Part shown: positions 8,590 to 17,622 of the stretch, one piece after another | Layout: every line of letters begins with the position of its first letter | How positions within the stretch are numbered: the stretch's first letter is position 1 | Assembly: GCF_000756305.1 (NCBI RefSeq) | Contig: NZ_JRFE01000019.1 | Location: forward strand, 58,014-117,487 | From: Myxosarcina sp. GI1 | GTDB lineage: Bacteria > Cyanobacteriota > Cyanobacteriia > Cyanobacteriales > Xenococcaceae | Length of the DNA stretch: 59,474 nt | Direction of reading: 5' to 3' | Translations under genes and position numbers: made by a program | The notes under the pieces: generated by a model | Databases searched by the model: none | Told to the model about the DNA's origin: nothing | What the model saw: only the letters and a program-made list of their open reading frames with translations

Positions 8590-9372
8590 TTAGCAAGCAG
8601 CATAAATCCAAACTTCGTATTTGGCTTGAGACGATAACTGTCTAGTTAAAGAACCGTATTTTTTTACACAAAACTCTTCAAACTTTTTTATTATTCGCTT
8701 AAAAATTTTATCTGACACGCTCCAACATAAACCGTACGCTTTTAATTTATAGAAGCTAAGAAGTTCTTCAACAGAGTTGCTTACCGTCCATTCAGACGCG
8801 ATCGCATAATTAGATTGATAACCTTGGCTCTGAAAATAGCTTTCTATATCGATTTCGACTACTTTCGATCTTGGTTCGACTCGATACTCAGCCAAAATAG
8901 CTCTCAAGTAATTCTCAAATTCCAGACGTGCTGGTGGAGTAATCCAGCGAGCGTTGAGGTAAAAACCTTGTGGTTTTAAAACGCGATCGATCTCTCTCAA
9001 AAATTGCTGCCAATTTGCAACCGTATGAATCATGTTAACTGTTAACACAACGTCAAAACTACAGTCTGTAAAAGGTAGTTGTGAAGCATCGGCATGAATG
9101 AGCTTGAGATTTAGCGGAATTTCGTGCAGTTTTTGTCTGAAGCGATCGATCATTTCTTGAGAAATATCGATTCCAGTCACAGAGTAGCCGCGTTTAACTA
9201 AAGGCAGAACATTTAAACCAGTACCGACCCCAGGTTCTAAAAAAGAAGTTGTAGGAGTCGCCTTTACTAATTCCAAAATAAATTCTGCAATTTCTTCAGC
9301 AACTGATTCTGTCATCCAGCGAGTGCGATCGTAGAGATGAGCAATATTGTCGTAATAGTTAAACTGGCTCAT
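8590..9372 (-). CDS. SAM-dependent class I methyltransferase
   Basis: A 260-residue soluble methyltransferase of the Methyltransf_11 type. Motif I is FLEPGVGTGLNVLPLVKRG (about residues 44-62), the following acidic residue is in VTGIDIS, and motif IV is DVVLTVNMIHTV. The substrate cannot be inferred. It overlaps the upstream tldE-like gene by four bases (9369-9372), the usual sign of translational coupling, so the two are probably one operon. The first residues after the SAM site resemble ubiquinone/menaquinone-type methyltransferases only in general pattern. Confidence 0.85.
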   Translation of the reverse strand: MSQFNYYDNIAHLYDRTRWMTESVAEEIAEFILELVKATPTTSFLEPGVGTGLNVLPLVKRGYSVTGIDISQEMIDRFRQKLHEIPLNLKLIHADASQLPFTDCSFDVVLTVNMIHTVANWQQFLREIDRVLKPQGFYLNARWITPPARLEFENYLRAILAEYRVEPRSKVVEIDIESYFQSQGYQSNYAIASEWTVSNSVEELLSFYKLKAYGLCWSVSDKIFKRIIKKFEEFCVKKYGSLTRQLSSQAKYEVWIYAAC

Positions 9373-10712
9373 ACACTATCTGTTACGCTGCTAAAGTGAA
9401 AATTCTCAACTTGGCAACCAGGAATAACGCTACTGCCACAACGCTGCGCTTCACTCACTGCGACAACATTATTTAGCATTTCAGGTAAACTTTGATTGAA
9501 GCGTAAATTTTTAATGGGATATGCTAGCTTACCATCTTCAATGAGGAAAGTACCATCTCTAGTCATTCCCGTTACTTCTAAGGTGCGGGGGTTAACATAA
9601 CGCACGTACCAGGCGCGACTGACAAAAATACCTCGTTCGGTGCTAGTTATTAAATCTTCGATGCTTTGTGACGAGCCAGTCATCACGATGGGATACATTG
9701 CGCCAGTAGGTTGTTTGCCCTGTTTTTCTGCCCAATACTGACTGTAGGATAAGGTTTGGGGAATACCATCTTTGATAATGTCTAAATAGCTATTAGCCAA
9801 ACCGTTACCAAAAAATCTACCCGACTGTAACAGAGGATGAGCGGGATTGCGCTGTACCTGCACGATAGGATTGAACAACTGCTCCCCAACTCTATTACCC
9901 ATAGCTCCAGTTTCATCGCTACGGGACATAAACGATCGCCCTTCATCAGCCGAGCGCGCATCTAAATTCCAAATTACCCAGGGTAACAGACTGCTCATCG
10001 CCGCAGGTTCAAAGATAACCGTATAGTCTTCTGGTTTAATTTCACGGGGATTAACCGAAGCGATCGCCCGTTCGATAACTCTTTCTGTAGTTTCCTCAAT
10101 TGGCAACTGCGATACGCTCCAGGCGGTGCGCCTACTCCAGCTAGAACCATTGTCCAAACGAGCGGTAAAGCTAAAATTGGCATCCGTACCGCGATCGCTG
10201 ACTAATAAACCGCGAGAGTTACCGATGGCGTATAGTGAAGTATCCGTACTTAGGGTTCCCGAACCATTTACCCCTGCCTTTTTGCTCAAGGAACAGACTT
10301 TTTGAATCATTTCTCCTTTAGCTAATGGGGAAAAATTAGCAGTGGCGCGATCGAAAGCTGGAACACGTTCTTCGTAACTTTGAGGCGGCAGCAATTCTAC
10401 CCATTCTGGATCTTCTGGGGCAAAACGAGCTAAAGCTTCCGAACGGCGTAAAGTCTGAGTAATAGCGTCTTTATCCAGTTCGGTGGTAGATGCCGAAGCA
10501 CTGCGCTTGCCAAAATAGCTAGTTGCCGTCAGGTTGAACTTATTTTTGCGAATATTTTGCCCGATCTGATTTTCGCTAAAGCGGCTGAGAGCAGATTCGC
10601 TCGCACTCAGACTGATAAATACTGCTTCTGCTTCCGATTGTGCGATCGCCGCTTCAATTAAAGTTTGGGCTTCTTCTCGACTGATAAGAGTGGTTTCAGT
10701 AGCTATGGTCAT
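9369..10712 (-). CDS. TldE/PmbA-family metalloprotease subunit
   Basis: A 447-residue member of the TldD/PmbA family. The HExxxH zinc motif that marks the catalytic TldD subunit is absent, so this is the TldE (PmbA)-type partner. The C-terminal half has the family block RNPAHPLLQSGRFFGNGLAN and GTFLIEDGKLAYPIKNLRFN. TldD-TldE heterodimers digest unfolded peptides and mature some ribosomal peptides and antitoxins. The usual tldD neighbour is missing here: upstream is a divergent ATP-grasp gene, downstream an overlapping methyltransferase. The active partner must be elsewhere. Confidence 0.85.
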   Translation of the reverse strand: MTIATETTLISREEAQTLIEAAIAQSEAEAVFISLSASESALSRFSENQIGQNIRKNKFNLTATSYFGKRSASASTTELDKDAITQTLRRSEALARFAPEDPEWVELLPPQSYEERVPAFDRATANFSPLAKGEMIQKVCSLSKKAGVNGSGTLSTDTSLYAIGNSRGLLVSDRGTDANFSFTARLDNGSSWSRRTAWSVSQLPIEETTERVIERAIASVNPREIKPEDYTVIFEPAAMSSLLPWVIWNLDARSADEGRSFMSRSDETGAMGNRVGEQLFNPIVQVQRNPAHPLLQSGRFFGNGLANSYLDIIKDGIPQTLSYSQYWAEKQGKQPTGAMYPIVMTGSSQSIEDLITSTERGIFVSRAWYVRYVNPRTLEVTGMTRDGTFLIEDGKLAYPIKNLRFNQSLPEMLNNVVAVSEAQRCGSSVIPGCQVENFHFSSVTDSV

Positions 10713-10780
10713 AAACTATCTAGCAACAAACAGTAAAATTAGTTTTATTATGCTTTTAGCTTAGAAAATTTTTAAAAACC

Positions 10781-12199
10781 GTGCTTTTAGATTCTTATAG
10801 TACCGAAAATTTTTTCGATGAGTATATGACAGCTACTGGCGAGGCGCGATCGCCAGTTGTAGCAGTTGTTGAATGGCTTCAGCAACGCTCATTAGCAGAA
10901 CTGGAAAAGATCGAGCAGCAGGCGCAGCAAATACTAGATGACTTGGGAGCTATTTATATTGTTGACGGTAAAAAACAAGTTTTGCCTTTCGATATTATTC
11001 CCAGAATTATTGCTGCCAAAGAATGGCAAAAGTTAGAAGCAGGTTTAAAACAAAGAGTTCGCGCTCTCAATTTATTTTGCGCCGATATCTACGATCGCCA
11101 GCAAATTATTAGCGATGGTATTATTCCAGAAAATATTGTAACTTCAGCAGTTGGTTTTGTTCCCGAATGTATGGGCATGAAGCCACCTAATGACGTTTGG
11201 TGCCATGTTAGCGGTATCGATCTAGTTAAAGACAAAGACGGAAGTTGGTTTGTACTAGAAGACAATCTGCGTATCCCCTCTGGTATTGCCTACGCGCTTT
11301 ACAATCGCTCGACCATGAAGCAAGTTACACCACAACTATTGGACAAAGTAGCAGTCGAACCAATTGCAAACTATCCCCAAGAACTATTAAAAACCATGCA
11401 GAATAATTTTCTTGGCGATAAAAAACCAACTATAGCAGTAATAACCCCAGGTAGCCACGAAACGGCATATTTCGAGCATTCTTTCTTAGCCGAGCAAATG
11501 GGAGCTTATTTAGTAGAACCAAAAGATTTGGTTATCGATGATGGTTACTTGAAATTACACGACGATGAACGATTACAGCAGATTGACGTTCTCTACCGTC
11601 GCGCCAATTTCGATCTGCTAGATAAGATGCCAGGCAACAACTATGACAGCGGTACGGCAGCAATTATTGCTCTATGCAAACAAGGTAAGCTCGCCGTAGC
11701 CAATGCCGTCGGTACGGGAGTAGCAGACGACAAGGTAATTTACGCTTACGTACCAGAAATGATTCGCTACTATCTAGATGAAGAACCCCTATTATCTAAT
11801 GTTCCTACCTATCTCTGCTGGCAGGAAAGCGATCGCGCCTATGTTTTAGATAATTTAGATAAGCTGGTAGTCAAAGCGGCTAGTGGCGAGGGGGGCAAGG
11901 GAATGTTAATTGGTAATAAAGCTAGCCAGGAAGAAAGAGAAACATTCGCGCAAAAAATTAAAGCCCAACCCAGAGAATATATCGCTCAACCGACACTTGC
12001 TCTATCTCGTATTCCTACATTAGTTGATGGCAACATAGCAGGCAGACACGTAGACTTGCGCCCCTATATCTTACACCAGGGCGATCGCCTGTATGTTTTT
12101 CCTGGAGGCTTAACCAGAGTAGCTTTGGTCAAAGATTCTTTAGTAGTCAACTCTACTCAAGGTGGCGGTAGTAAAGATACTTGGATTTTGGCAAACTAA
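10781..12199 (+). CDS. Circularly permuted type 2 ATP-grasp protein
   Basis: A 472-residue protein of the circularly permuted ATP-grasp family. The N-terminus reads NFFDEYMTATGEARSPV, matching the family FYDE-F start, which supports the GTG at 10781 over the ATG at 10826. Family landmarks include WFVLEDNLRIPSGIAYAL, VLYRRANFDLLD, LVVKAASGEGGKGMLIG and VDLRPYILHQGDRLYV near the C-terminus. These enzymes are predicted to form peptide-like bonds and are usually encoded beside an alpha-E protein and a transglutaminase-like protein. Neither is present here. It is divergent from tldE over 68 bp, which must hold both promoters. Confidence 0.88.
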   Translation: MLLDSYSTENFFDEYMTATGEARSPVVAVVEWLQQRSLAELEKIEQQAQQILDDLGAIYIVDGKKQVLPFDIIPRIIAAKEWQKLEAGLKQRVRALNLFCADIYDRQQIISDGIIPENIVTSAVGFVPECMGMKPPNDVWCHVSGIDLVKDKDGSWFVLEDNLRIPSGIAYALYNRSTMKQVTPQLLDKVAVEPIANYPQELLKTMQNNFLGDKKPTIAVITPGSHETAYFEHSFLAEQMGAYLVEPKDLVIDDGYLKLHDDERLQQIDVLYRRANFDLLDKMPGNNYDSGTAAIIALCKQGKLAVANAVGTGVADDKVIYAYVPEMIRYYLDEEPLLSNVPTYLCWQESDRAYVLDNLDKLVVKAASGEGGKGMLIGNKASQEERETFAQKIKAQPREYIAQPTLALSRIPTLVDGNIAGRHVDLRPYILHQGDRLYVFPGGLTRVALVKDSLVVNSTQGGGSKDTWILAN

Positions 12200-12269
12200 T
12201 CTAAGTTACATTTGTGGCTAGATAGATAGTGGTAGGATTAATTTTTGCTGAGGTTAGATAAATATACTT

Positions 12270-13253
12270 ATGGCTGAAACTTTGATGTTTAACGCTTTAA
12301 GAGAAGCGACAGACGAAGAAATGGCAAGAGATAACACCGTCTTTGTCTTGGGAGAAGATGTCGGACACTATGGTGGTTCGTACAAAGTTACTAAAGATCT
12401 GTATAAAAAGTATGGAGATTTACGTCTGTTAGATACTCCCATCGCCGAAAATAGTTTCTGTGGTATGGCGGTAGGAGCGGCTCTCACTGGCTTGCGCCCG
12501 ATTATTGAAGGGATGAACATGGGCTTTTTATTGTTAGCGTTCAACCAAATTGCTAACAATGCGGGAATGCTGCGCTACACTTCGGGCGGTAACTTTAAAA
12601 TCCCGATGGTAATTAGAGGACCTGGAGGTGTAGGCAGACAGTTGGGTGCAGAACACTCTCAAAGGTTAGAAGCGTATTTCCATGCCGTACCTGGCTTAAA
12701 AATTGTTGCCTGTTCTACTGCCTACAATGCTAAAGGTTTATTAAAAGCAGCGATTCGCGACGACAACCCCGTATTATTTTTTGAACATGTCTTACTTTAC
12801 AACCTCAAAGACGATTTGCCAGAAGAAGAATATATCGTACCTCTAGACAAAGCAGAAATTGTTCGTAAAGGCAAAGACGTTACTATTCTTACCTATTCGC
12901 GGATGCGCCATCACTGCACCCAGGCTTTAAAGGCGATCGAAAAACAGGGTTACGACCCCGAAATTATCGATCTAATTTCTCTCAAGCCTTTTGATATGGA
13001 AACAATTCGGGAGTCGGTACAAAAGACTCATAAAGTGATTATTGTCGAAGAATGTATGAAAACAGGCGGTATAGCTGCCGAATTAGTCGCTTTGATTAAC
13101 GAACAGCTATTTGACGAACTAGATGCGCCAGTACTGCGTTTATCTTCCCAGGACATTCCTACCCCTTACAACGGTGCTTTGGAAAGATTGACCATCGTAC
13201 AGCCAGAACAAATCGCTGAAGCCTTACAAAAAATGATGGAATTGCGAATATAG
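12270..13253 (+). CDS. pdhB: Pyruvate dehydrogenase E1 component, beta subunit
   Basis: A 327-residue beta subunit of the thiamine-diphosphate-dependent E1 enzyme, which decarboxylates pyruvate and passes the acetyl group to E2. Typical blocks are [62 protein letters not shown] and [13 protein letters not shown]. The C-terminal transketolase-like domain ends with [13 protein letters not shown]. The length matches cyanobacterial PdhB. The alpha subunit is not next to it, which is common in cyanobacteria where pdh genes are scattered. Confidence 0.96.
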   Translation: MAETLMFNALREATDEEMARDNTVFVLGEDVGHYGGSYKVTKDLYKKYGDLRLLDTPIAENSFCGMAVGAALTGLRPIIEGMNMGFLLLAFNQIANNAGMLRYTSGGNFKIPMVIRGPGGVGRQLGAEHSQRLEAYFHAVPGLKIVACSTAYNAKGLLKAAIRDDNPVLFFEHVLLYNLKDDLPEEEYIVPLDKAEIVRKGKDVTILTYSRMRHHCTQALKAIEKQGYDPEIIDLISLKPFDMETIRESVQKTHKVIIVEECMKTGGIAAELVALINEQLFDELDAPVLRLSSQDIPTPYNGALERLTIVQPEQIAEALQKMMELRI

Positions 13254-13255
13254 AC

Positions 13256-13283
13256 GAGTAGTGAGTAGTGAGTAGTGAGTAGC
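13256..13283. repeat. Heptanucleotide tandem repeat (STRR type)
   Basis: Four consecutive copies of GAGTAGT (the last ends in C) directly after the pdhB stop. A degenerate TACCC/CTACC-rich stretch follows to about 13315. Short tandem heptamers like this are known from cyanobacterial intergenic DNA. Confidence 0.85.
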
Positions 13284-13329
13284 AAGTCAAGATAAACTAC
13301 CCATTACCCGCTACCTAATATATTTTCGT

Positions 13330-15045
13330 CTATGGTAAATCGTACAAACTATTATCAGGTAAATTAGTAACCGCACGTTGCAGTTGAACATAAGACTGAT
13401 TGTAGTCAATAATTGCGCTTACTAAATCGCCTCTCGCCTGAGTTAAGGCTGTTTGAGCGTTAATAACATCGGTTTGCGTACCTACACCAGCCTGAAAACG
13501 CAATCTCGCCAGTCGTAAACTTTCTTCGGCTAAATTTACTCCTCTAGTAGCAGTGTCGATGTTTTCCTGGTTGGCTTCCAAACCGTAGTAAGCTTGCTCC
13601 ACTTCAAAACGTACCTGATTGCGCTGGTCGGCAAACTGTGTTTCAGCAATGTCAATATCGGTTTCTTCCTGGTCGGCTATAGCACGAGCTGCGCCACCGT
13701 CAAAGAACTGCCACTGAACAATCGCCGCAGCAGTGTAACCATCACCCAACTTATCGACATCATCATTAAAACCATTAAATAGCTGGTAACTACCAGTTAC
13801 ACTTACTTGAGGTCTAATATCTGCTAAAGCAATTTGTCTTTGCGCCGCGTTAATTTCCCTTTGTAGTAAAAATTGTTCTAATTCGGCACGATTTTTATAT
13901 GCTAGTACGATACTTTGGGGTAGAGTCAAGTTCCAATTACCAGCTTCTTCGATCGCATCAGCACTTCTTAAGTTAACCTGTTGCCCCAAACTCAAGGTTT
14001 CTGCTAGCTGTCTTCTGGCAATGTTTTGATTAGCTATAGCGGTAGTCAAATCCTGCTGTGCCTGAGCAAGTTCTACTTCGGCTTGTAAAACTTCAAAGCG
14101 CGTACCTAATCCTGCCTGCTCTAAAAGCTGTGCGTCTTTGAGTGTTTGTTGGGCATCTTCTACGGCAGCACGCTGAATTTCTACTTGTGCATCGCTATTT
14201 TGCAGTTGGTAATAGTCGCTGGCAGTGTCAAAGCGTGTTTGTTCGACGATTGTTTCTAAATCTAATTCATTAAAACGTAGTTGTCTTTTGGCTCGGCGAA
14301 TATCTGCTCCTCTTCTACCTCCTGTATAAATATCGTAGTTGACTGACACAGAGCCATCAAAGCTAGTACTAGATTCATTGGTACTTCCAAACTGTTGCTC
14401 TAACTGTTGTGCAGTCACAGGATCTGCTCCCTCTATAGCTGCCTCTGCGGCTGCCTCACTTAAATCTGCACCCGCAGAGCGAGCATTTTGAACATTTACT
14501 GAAGTACTAAAAGTCGGATATAGATCGGCTCTTGCCTGACGTAGTTCTTCCTGCGATCGCTCTACATTCAGACGCGACACCTGTATATCTTTGTTATTTT
14601 TAATTGCTAATTCCAATGCCTGTCTTAAAGTAATCGGTTGGGGGGCATCAACATCAACTTCACTAGGTTTAGTAGGAAACAGCAAGGGATTAGCATTAGG
14701 ATTGAGAATTTCTGGGTTGGGAATTGGCTCTTCTGCCGATTCTAAAATGTTAGTTCTATTTTCTGAAGATGCTGGCGTTGGTGTTGACTGAGAGATTATT
14801 GGTACCGACTCAATAGTCAAATTGCTGTCTGTATTTACTAATTTGTTACTTTTGGGGCTAACTACTACTGGTTTAAATAATCCTTTGGCAGAGAGAAAAT
14901 GAGCTTCAAACTGCGGATAAGGTTCAATCGTATTTAAATGTTTATTTGCTTTGGTAGATGCTTCGGCAGCAGCCAAAGTTACGTTACTCAAAACTATAGC
15001 TGTACCAATACTTACGGCTTTTAAAAAAAAATCGATCTTGTCCAC
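13330..15045 (-). CDS. TolC-family outer membrane channel protein
   Basis: A 571-residue precursor. Residues 1-28 form a signal peptide (basic start, hydrophobic core, end near AAAEAS). Residues about 30-135 are a Pro/Asn/Ser-rich linker. The rest is two TolC-type halves: the first begins ITLRQALELAIKNNKDI, and the second contains LTLPQSIVLAYKNRAELEQ. Long Gln/Ala-rich helices (QLEQAGLGTRFEV, RLRFQAGVGTQTDVINAQ) form the periplasmic tunnel. TolC trimers export proteins and drugs with inner-membrane pumps; no pump genes are adjacent. Cyanobacterial homologues include HgdD and Slr1270. Confidence 0.93.
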   Translation of the reverse strand: MDKIDFFLKAVSIGTAIVLSNVTLAAAEASTKANKHLNTIEPYPQFEAHFLSAKGLFKPVVVSPKSNKLVNTDSNLTIESVPIISQSTPTPASSENRTNILESAEEPIPNPEILNPNANPLLFPTKPSEVDVDAPQPITLRQALELAIKNNKDIQVSRLNVERSQEELRQARADLYPTFSTSVNVQNARSAGADLSEAAAEAAIEGADPVTAQQLEQQFGSTNESSTSFDGSVSVNYDIYTGGRRGADIRRAKRQLRFNELDLETIVEQTRFDTASDYYQLQNSDAQVEIQRAAVEDAQQTLKDAQLLEQAGLGTRFEVLQAEVELAQAQQDLTTAIANQNIARRQLAETLSLGQQVNLRSADAIEEAGNWNLTLPQSIVLAYKNRAELEQFLLQREINAAQRQIALADIRPQVSVTGSYQLFNGFNDDVDKLGDGYTAAAIVQWQFFDGGAARAIADQEETDIDIAETQFADQRNQVRFEVEQAYYGLEANQENIDTATRGVNLAEESLRLARLRFQAGVGTQTDVINAQTALTQARGDLVSAIIDYNQSYVQLQRAVTNLPDNSLYDLP

Positions 15046-15464
15046 TCCTCACTCCTCATATTAAAAAAACATCAACTTTAAAAATCAAACACTACAGACT
15101 TTCAATCTCATTCAACAGTCACATTAGTCGCTATTGACGGCGCGAGAAAGTTAGTTTTCAACTCAGTTATATAGGTAGCAAAGCTTACCCAAGCTAGAGC
15201 CAGCGATTCTCCTGTAAGTGCCGTTATTTCACGGCAGAACGATCGCCAATGTCAATTGAAATAGTTGAATTCGTTCCTAATATAACAAGCCTCTAGAACT
15301 TGCGAACATAAAATAAATTAAAGTATTTCTCAATTTAATTTTTGCCGCGATCTAACTAGCTACTTTATTAAAGTCTGTAATTTTACCCGATCGCAGCAAC
15401 CTAAGTTAGAATTTGTTGAGAGTCCATTCTGTCTGAACTTTATTGCTTTATTAGGAAGTTAAAA
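15046..15464. other. Intergenic region between tolC-like and small gene
   Basis: About 420 nt between divergent genes with no credible open frame. A short hairpin GCCGT/ACGGC sits near 15222-15237. The last bases before the start at 15465 contain AGGAAG as ribosome site. Nothing else was recognised. Confidence 0.45.
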
Positions 15465-15680
15465 ATGAATAAGACCATAAAGTTAATGGGACGCAGTATA
15501 GACGATTTAACGGCAGAAGATGTAGCTGCTGTAGCCAATCGTTTAGAAAAAGATGAATATAGTAGTCCTTTTGAAGCTTTGGAAGATTGGCATCTGTTGC
15601 GAGCAATCGCCTTTCAAAGAGAAGAGTTGGTCGAGCCATATTTCCACTTATTAGATATTGAAGCTTACGACGAAGCATAA
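15465..15680 (+). CDS. Small conserved cyanobacterial protein (DUF2555-like)
   Basis: A 71-residue acidic protein with an AGGAAG ribosome site. The sequence DDLTAEDVAAVANRLEKDEY, then SSPFEALEDWHLLRAIAFQ and EPYFHLLDIEAYDEA, matches my memory of the small cyanobacterial family DUF2555, but I cannot run a search. It is probably all helical and soluble. Function is unknown. It lies upstream of the DnaA-box-like cluster and the phycoerythrin genes, with no sign that it belongs to that operon. Confidence 0.8.
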   Translation: MNKTIKLMGRSIDDLTAEDVAAVANRLEKDEYSSPFEALEDWHLLRAIAFQREELVEPYFHLLDIEAYDEA

Positions 15681-15747
15681 AGTTTCAATTGTTAGAAACC
15701 AATAAATAACATTTCTACAAATTTTTGTTAACCAATTCTTTAAAGTT

Positions 15748-15798
15748 TGTGGAAAACTATGGGGTAATTTGTGGAAAAACAATATTTGCTGTGGAAAA
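15748..15798 (+). promoter_or_regulatory. Three direct DnaA-box-like nonamers
   Basis: TGTGGAAAA occurs at 15748-15756, 15770-15778 and 15790-15798, all in the same direction with start-to-start spacing of 22 and 20 bp, close to two helical turns. The complement TTTTCCACA is the DnaA-box form described for cyanobacterial origins. The flanks are AT-rich. It could be a replication-origin element, a DnaA reservoir or a DnaA-controlled promoter. dnaA and dnaN are not in view. Confidence 0.55.
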
Positions 15799-15983
15799 CA
15801 TTTAACTTCTCATCTTGTTAGCAAAATATTAAGATCGAGTAATAGAGTTAGAGAAAGGGTTTCTGTTAAAAACCAATAGTGCCATCTTATAGTAGTGTTG
15901 CATTTGCGTACGGCTTTTTTGTAAGCTCTAGTACGCGAGCAAAACCCTTCTAACTAAAGAACCAACTCGATCTTAATTCAAAC

Positions 15984-16469
15984 GTGAGCGACAACAATAC
16001 GGGGAGAATGCTGCTTTCCCATAATTTCAATCTTTTTAACAACGAACTGCCCGCACTTAATAGAGAACAATTTGCCCAAATATTTATCGATGGATTGAGC
16101 GATCGCGATAAACTTAGCTGTAACTCGATTGACAATCCACACTGGATTGTAGAAATTATTTTCTCGAAGCAAACTTTCACTGCCGAACAGATTGGCAAAA
16201 TATGTGGCGAGCTACTGGCAAACAAAAGACGGGGTGACTTTGGAAATAAATCTAATAGTGAGAAAGCTGCCGATATTTTATTACTGGGAGGAATGAAAAC
16301 TACCCCAGCTTTGGGTTCTCCCAGTTCATTGCAGCCAGGGGAATGGGGCGTAGATGTAGTTGAGACTAACTCAGCGGCGGAGTTTTTAACTGCTCTCGGT
16401 TGGTCGAGTCGTATTGCCCAAAAACCTGTCGAAAGTATTTTTAAAATTGAGATAAAGGGTGAACAATGA
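15984..16469 (+). CDS. DUF2656-like phycobilisome-island protein
   Basis: A 161-residue soluble protein. The start MSDNNTGRMLLSHNFNLF uses GTG; the alternative ATG at 16008 has no usable ribosome site. The MLLSHNF opening and the block GLSDRDKLSCNSI resemble the DUF2656 family, which I recall from phycobilisome and phycoerythrin gene clusters. Its role is unknown. It overlaps the next gene, a bilin lyase of the CpcS/CpeS type, by four bases, so the two are translationally coupled and may act together in chromophore attachment or handling. The family assignment is from memory. Confidence 0.75.
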   Translation: MSDNNTGRMLLSHNFNLFNNELPALNREQFAQIFIDGLSDRDKLSCNSIDNPHWIVEIIFSKQTFTAEQIGKICGELLANKRRGDFGNKSNSEKAADILLLGGMKTTPALGSPSSLQPGEWGVDVVETNSAAEFLTALGWSSRIAQKPVESIFKIEIKGEQ

Positions 16470-17017
16470 ATTCTATTTTTCAAGAGTTTTTTCAAGATTG
16501 CGTTGGTAGTTGGAAATCGGAACGTACCTATCACTATTTGCCAGAACAACACGTAGAGCGATCGCAAACTACGTTTCAGGTTCGACCTTTAACCAGCGAA
16601 CAAAAAGTCAAAGTCCTCACAGACAACAGCTACAATTTAGAGCGAGATTTAGATAATCTGCCAGGATTCAATTTAGGTTTTTATACGATTTCTGAAACGG
16701 GAGAAGAGGTAACTCAAAATTTAAACTTAATGTTCGTACCCACTACCGAAAGTGGCTCGCTCCTTGAAGGAGATTATTTGCGCGATCGCGCTTATGAAGA
16801 AGCCAGACCAATTATTTCTCATTTTCGGTTTAATTCCGTTACCAAAGAATTATTGATGACTACTAACTATACCAAGGTAGTTTCGGTAGATTCAATTACT
16901 CTCAACAATCCCAAGGTTCGGATTCGCAAAATACTTAATTATTTACGTCCTTCAGAAGGTCAACCTTTAGAAAACCTACTGTTAGTAGGGTTTGGTGTGG
17001 AACTTAAGACAAATTGA
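16466..17017 (+). CDS. Phycobiliprotein lyase, CpcS/CpeS family
   Basis: A 183-residue lipocalin-like bilin lyase. The family opening is FFQDCVGSWKSERTYHYL, followed by the strand blocks NLNLMFVPTTESGSLLEGDYLRD and SHFRFNSVTKELLMTTNY. Such lyases attach phycocyanobilin or phycoerythrobilin to a cysteine of a phycobiliprotein subunit. It differs clearly from the second CpcS/CpeS-type protein at 19.9 kb, so the two probably serve different subunits or act as a pair. It is coupled to the preceding gene by a 4-bp overlap. Confidence 0.88.
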   Translation: MNSIFQEFFQDCVGSWKSERTYHYLPEQHVERSQTTFQVRPLTSEQKVKVLTDNSYNLERDLDNLPGFNLGFYTISETGEEVTQNLNLMFVPTTESGSLLEGDYLRDRAYEEARPIISHFRFNSVTKELLMTTNYTKVVSVDSITLNNPKVRIRKILNYLRPSEGQPLENLLLVGFGVELKTN

Positions 17018-17622
17018 CAGGCAACAAAGTCTGAAGTTACTTAACAATAGTTAATAATATCCAGCATAAATTTACAAAACTTGATGCTATGTGTTCTGGC
17101 TGCATTGTATAAATGAACTTGTAACAGTATATTTTGCCGTTAGCAATAGAGTATGCGTAGGGCAGTGAAACATCACAGAGTAATAGAAAGCTGTGCTGTA
17201 ACAAGCGCAGAGTCTCTCTAATAAATAACTAACTCGATTTTTCGTTACCTTGCGTTGGCTTGAAGCTTGGCATAATTGATTGATTCACGAACAAAACAAA
17301 TATTGTTGACGAGACAAGAAAAAGAAGTCACTGAAATGTTTACCTGGGACTTACAACTTTTACTTGTCGAGTTCGCGTATCGATTTTACCAAAGCTCGGA
17401 GAAAGCTCCACTGCGGCTAGCAACAGGCTGGCGGAACATACCTCACAGTAGCAAAGCTGCTTTGCCTGTAAAACGCAATAGGAGTTTATCTGACTGACAG
17501 TCTGAGTAGGCTGCATCAATCATACTTTGGCAGTATTCTCGACTGGAAATATTTTTAGTATGCTCTAGCGTACTATTTTCTGTTAATCGATCACAAGATT
17601 GTTTCTCATAGGAGATTTAAAC
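17018..17622. promoter_or_regulatory. Upstream region of the cpeC operon
   Basis: About 600 nt between the lyase gene and cpeC. At 17042-17057 TAACAA-TAGT-TAATAA resembles, on the opposite strand and with one mismatch, the TTGTTA-N4-TTGTTA direct repeat described at the phycoerythrin cpeBA promoter of a chromatically adapting cyanobacterium. A 73-codon open frame at 17276-17497 has no family match and shifting composition, and I do not call it a gene. A small hairpin GCAAAG-CTG-CTTTGC lies near 17453-17467. The cpeC ribosome site AGGAGA is at 17610-17615. Confidence 0.4.

Noticed and set aside
15950-16567. 205-codon minus-strand frame
   Set aside because: Antisense shadow of the DUF2656-like and lyase genes, which have better domain matches and a coupled overlap.
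17276-17497. 73-codon open frame upstream of cpeC
   Set aside because: No family features, erratic composition and no clear ribosome site; it lies in the probable cpeC leader and promoter region.
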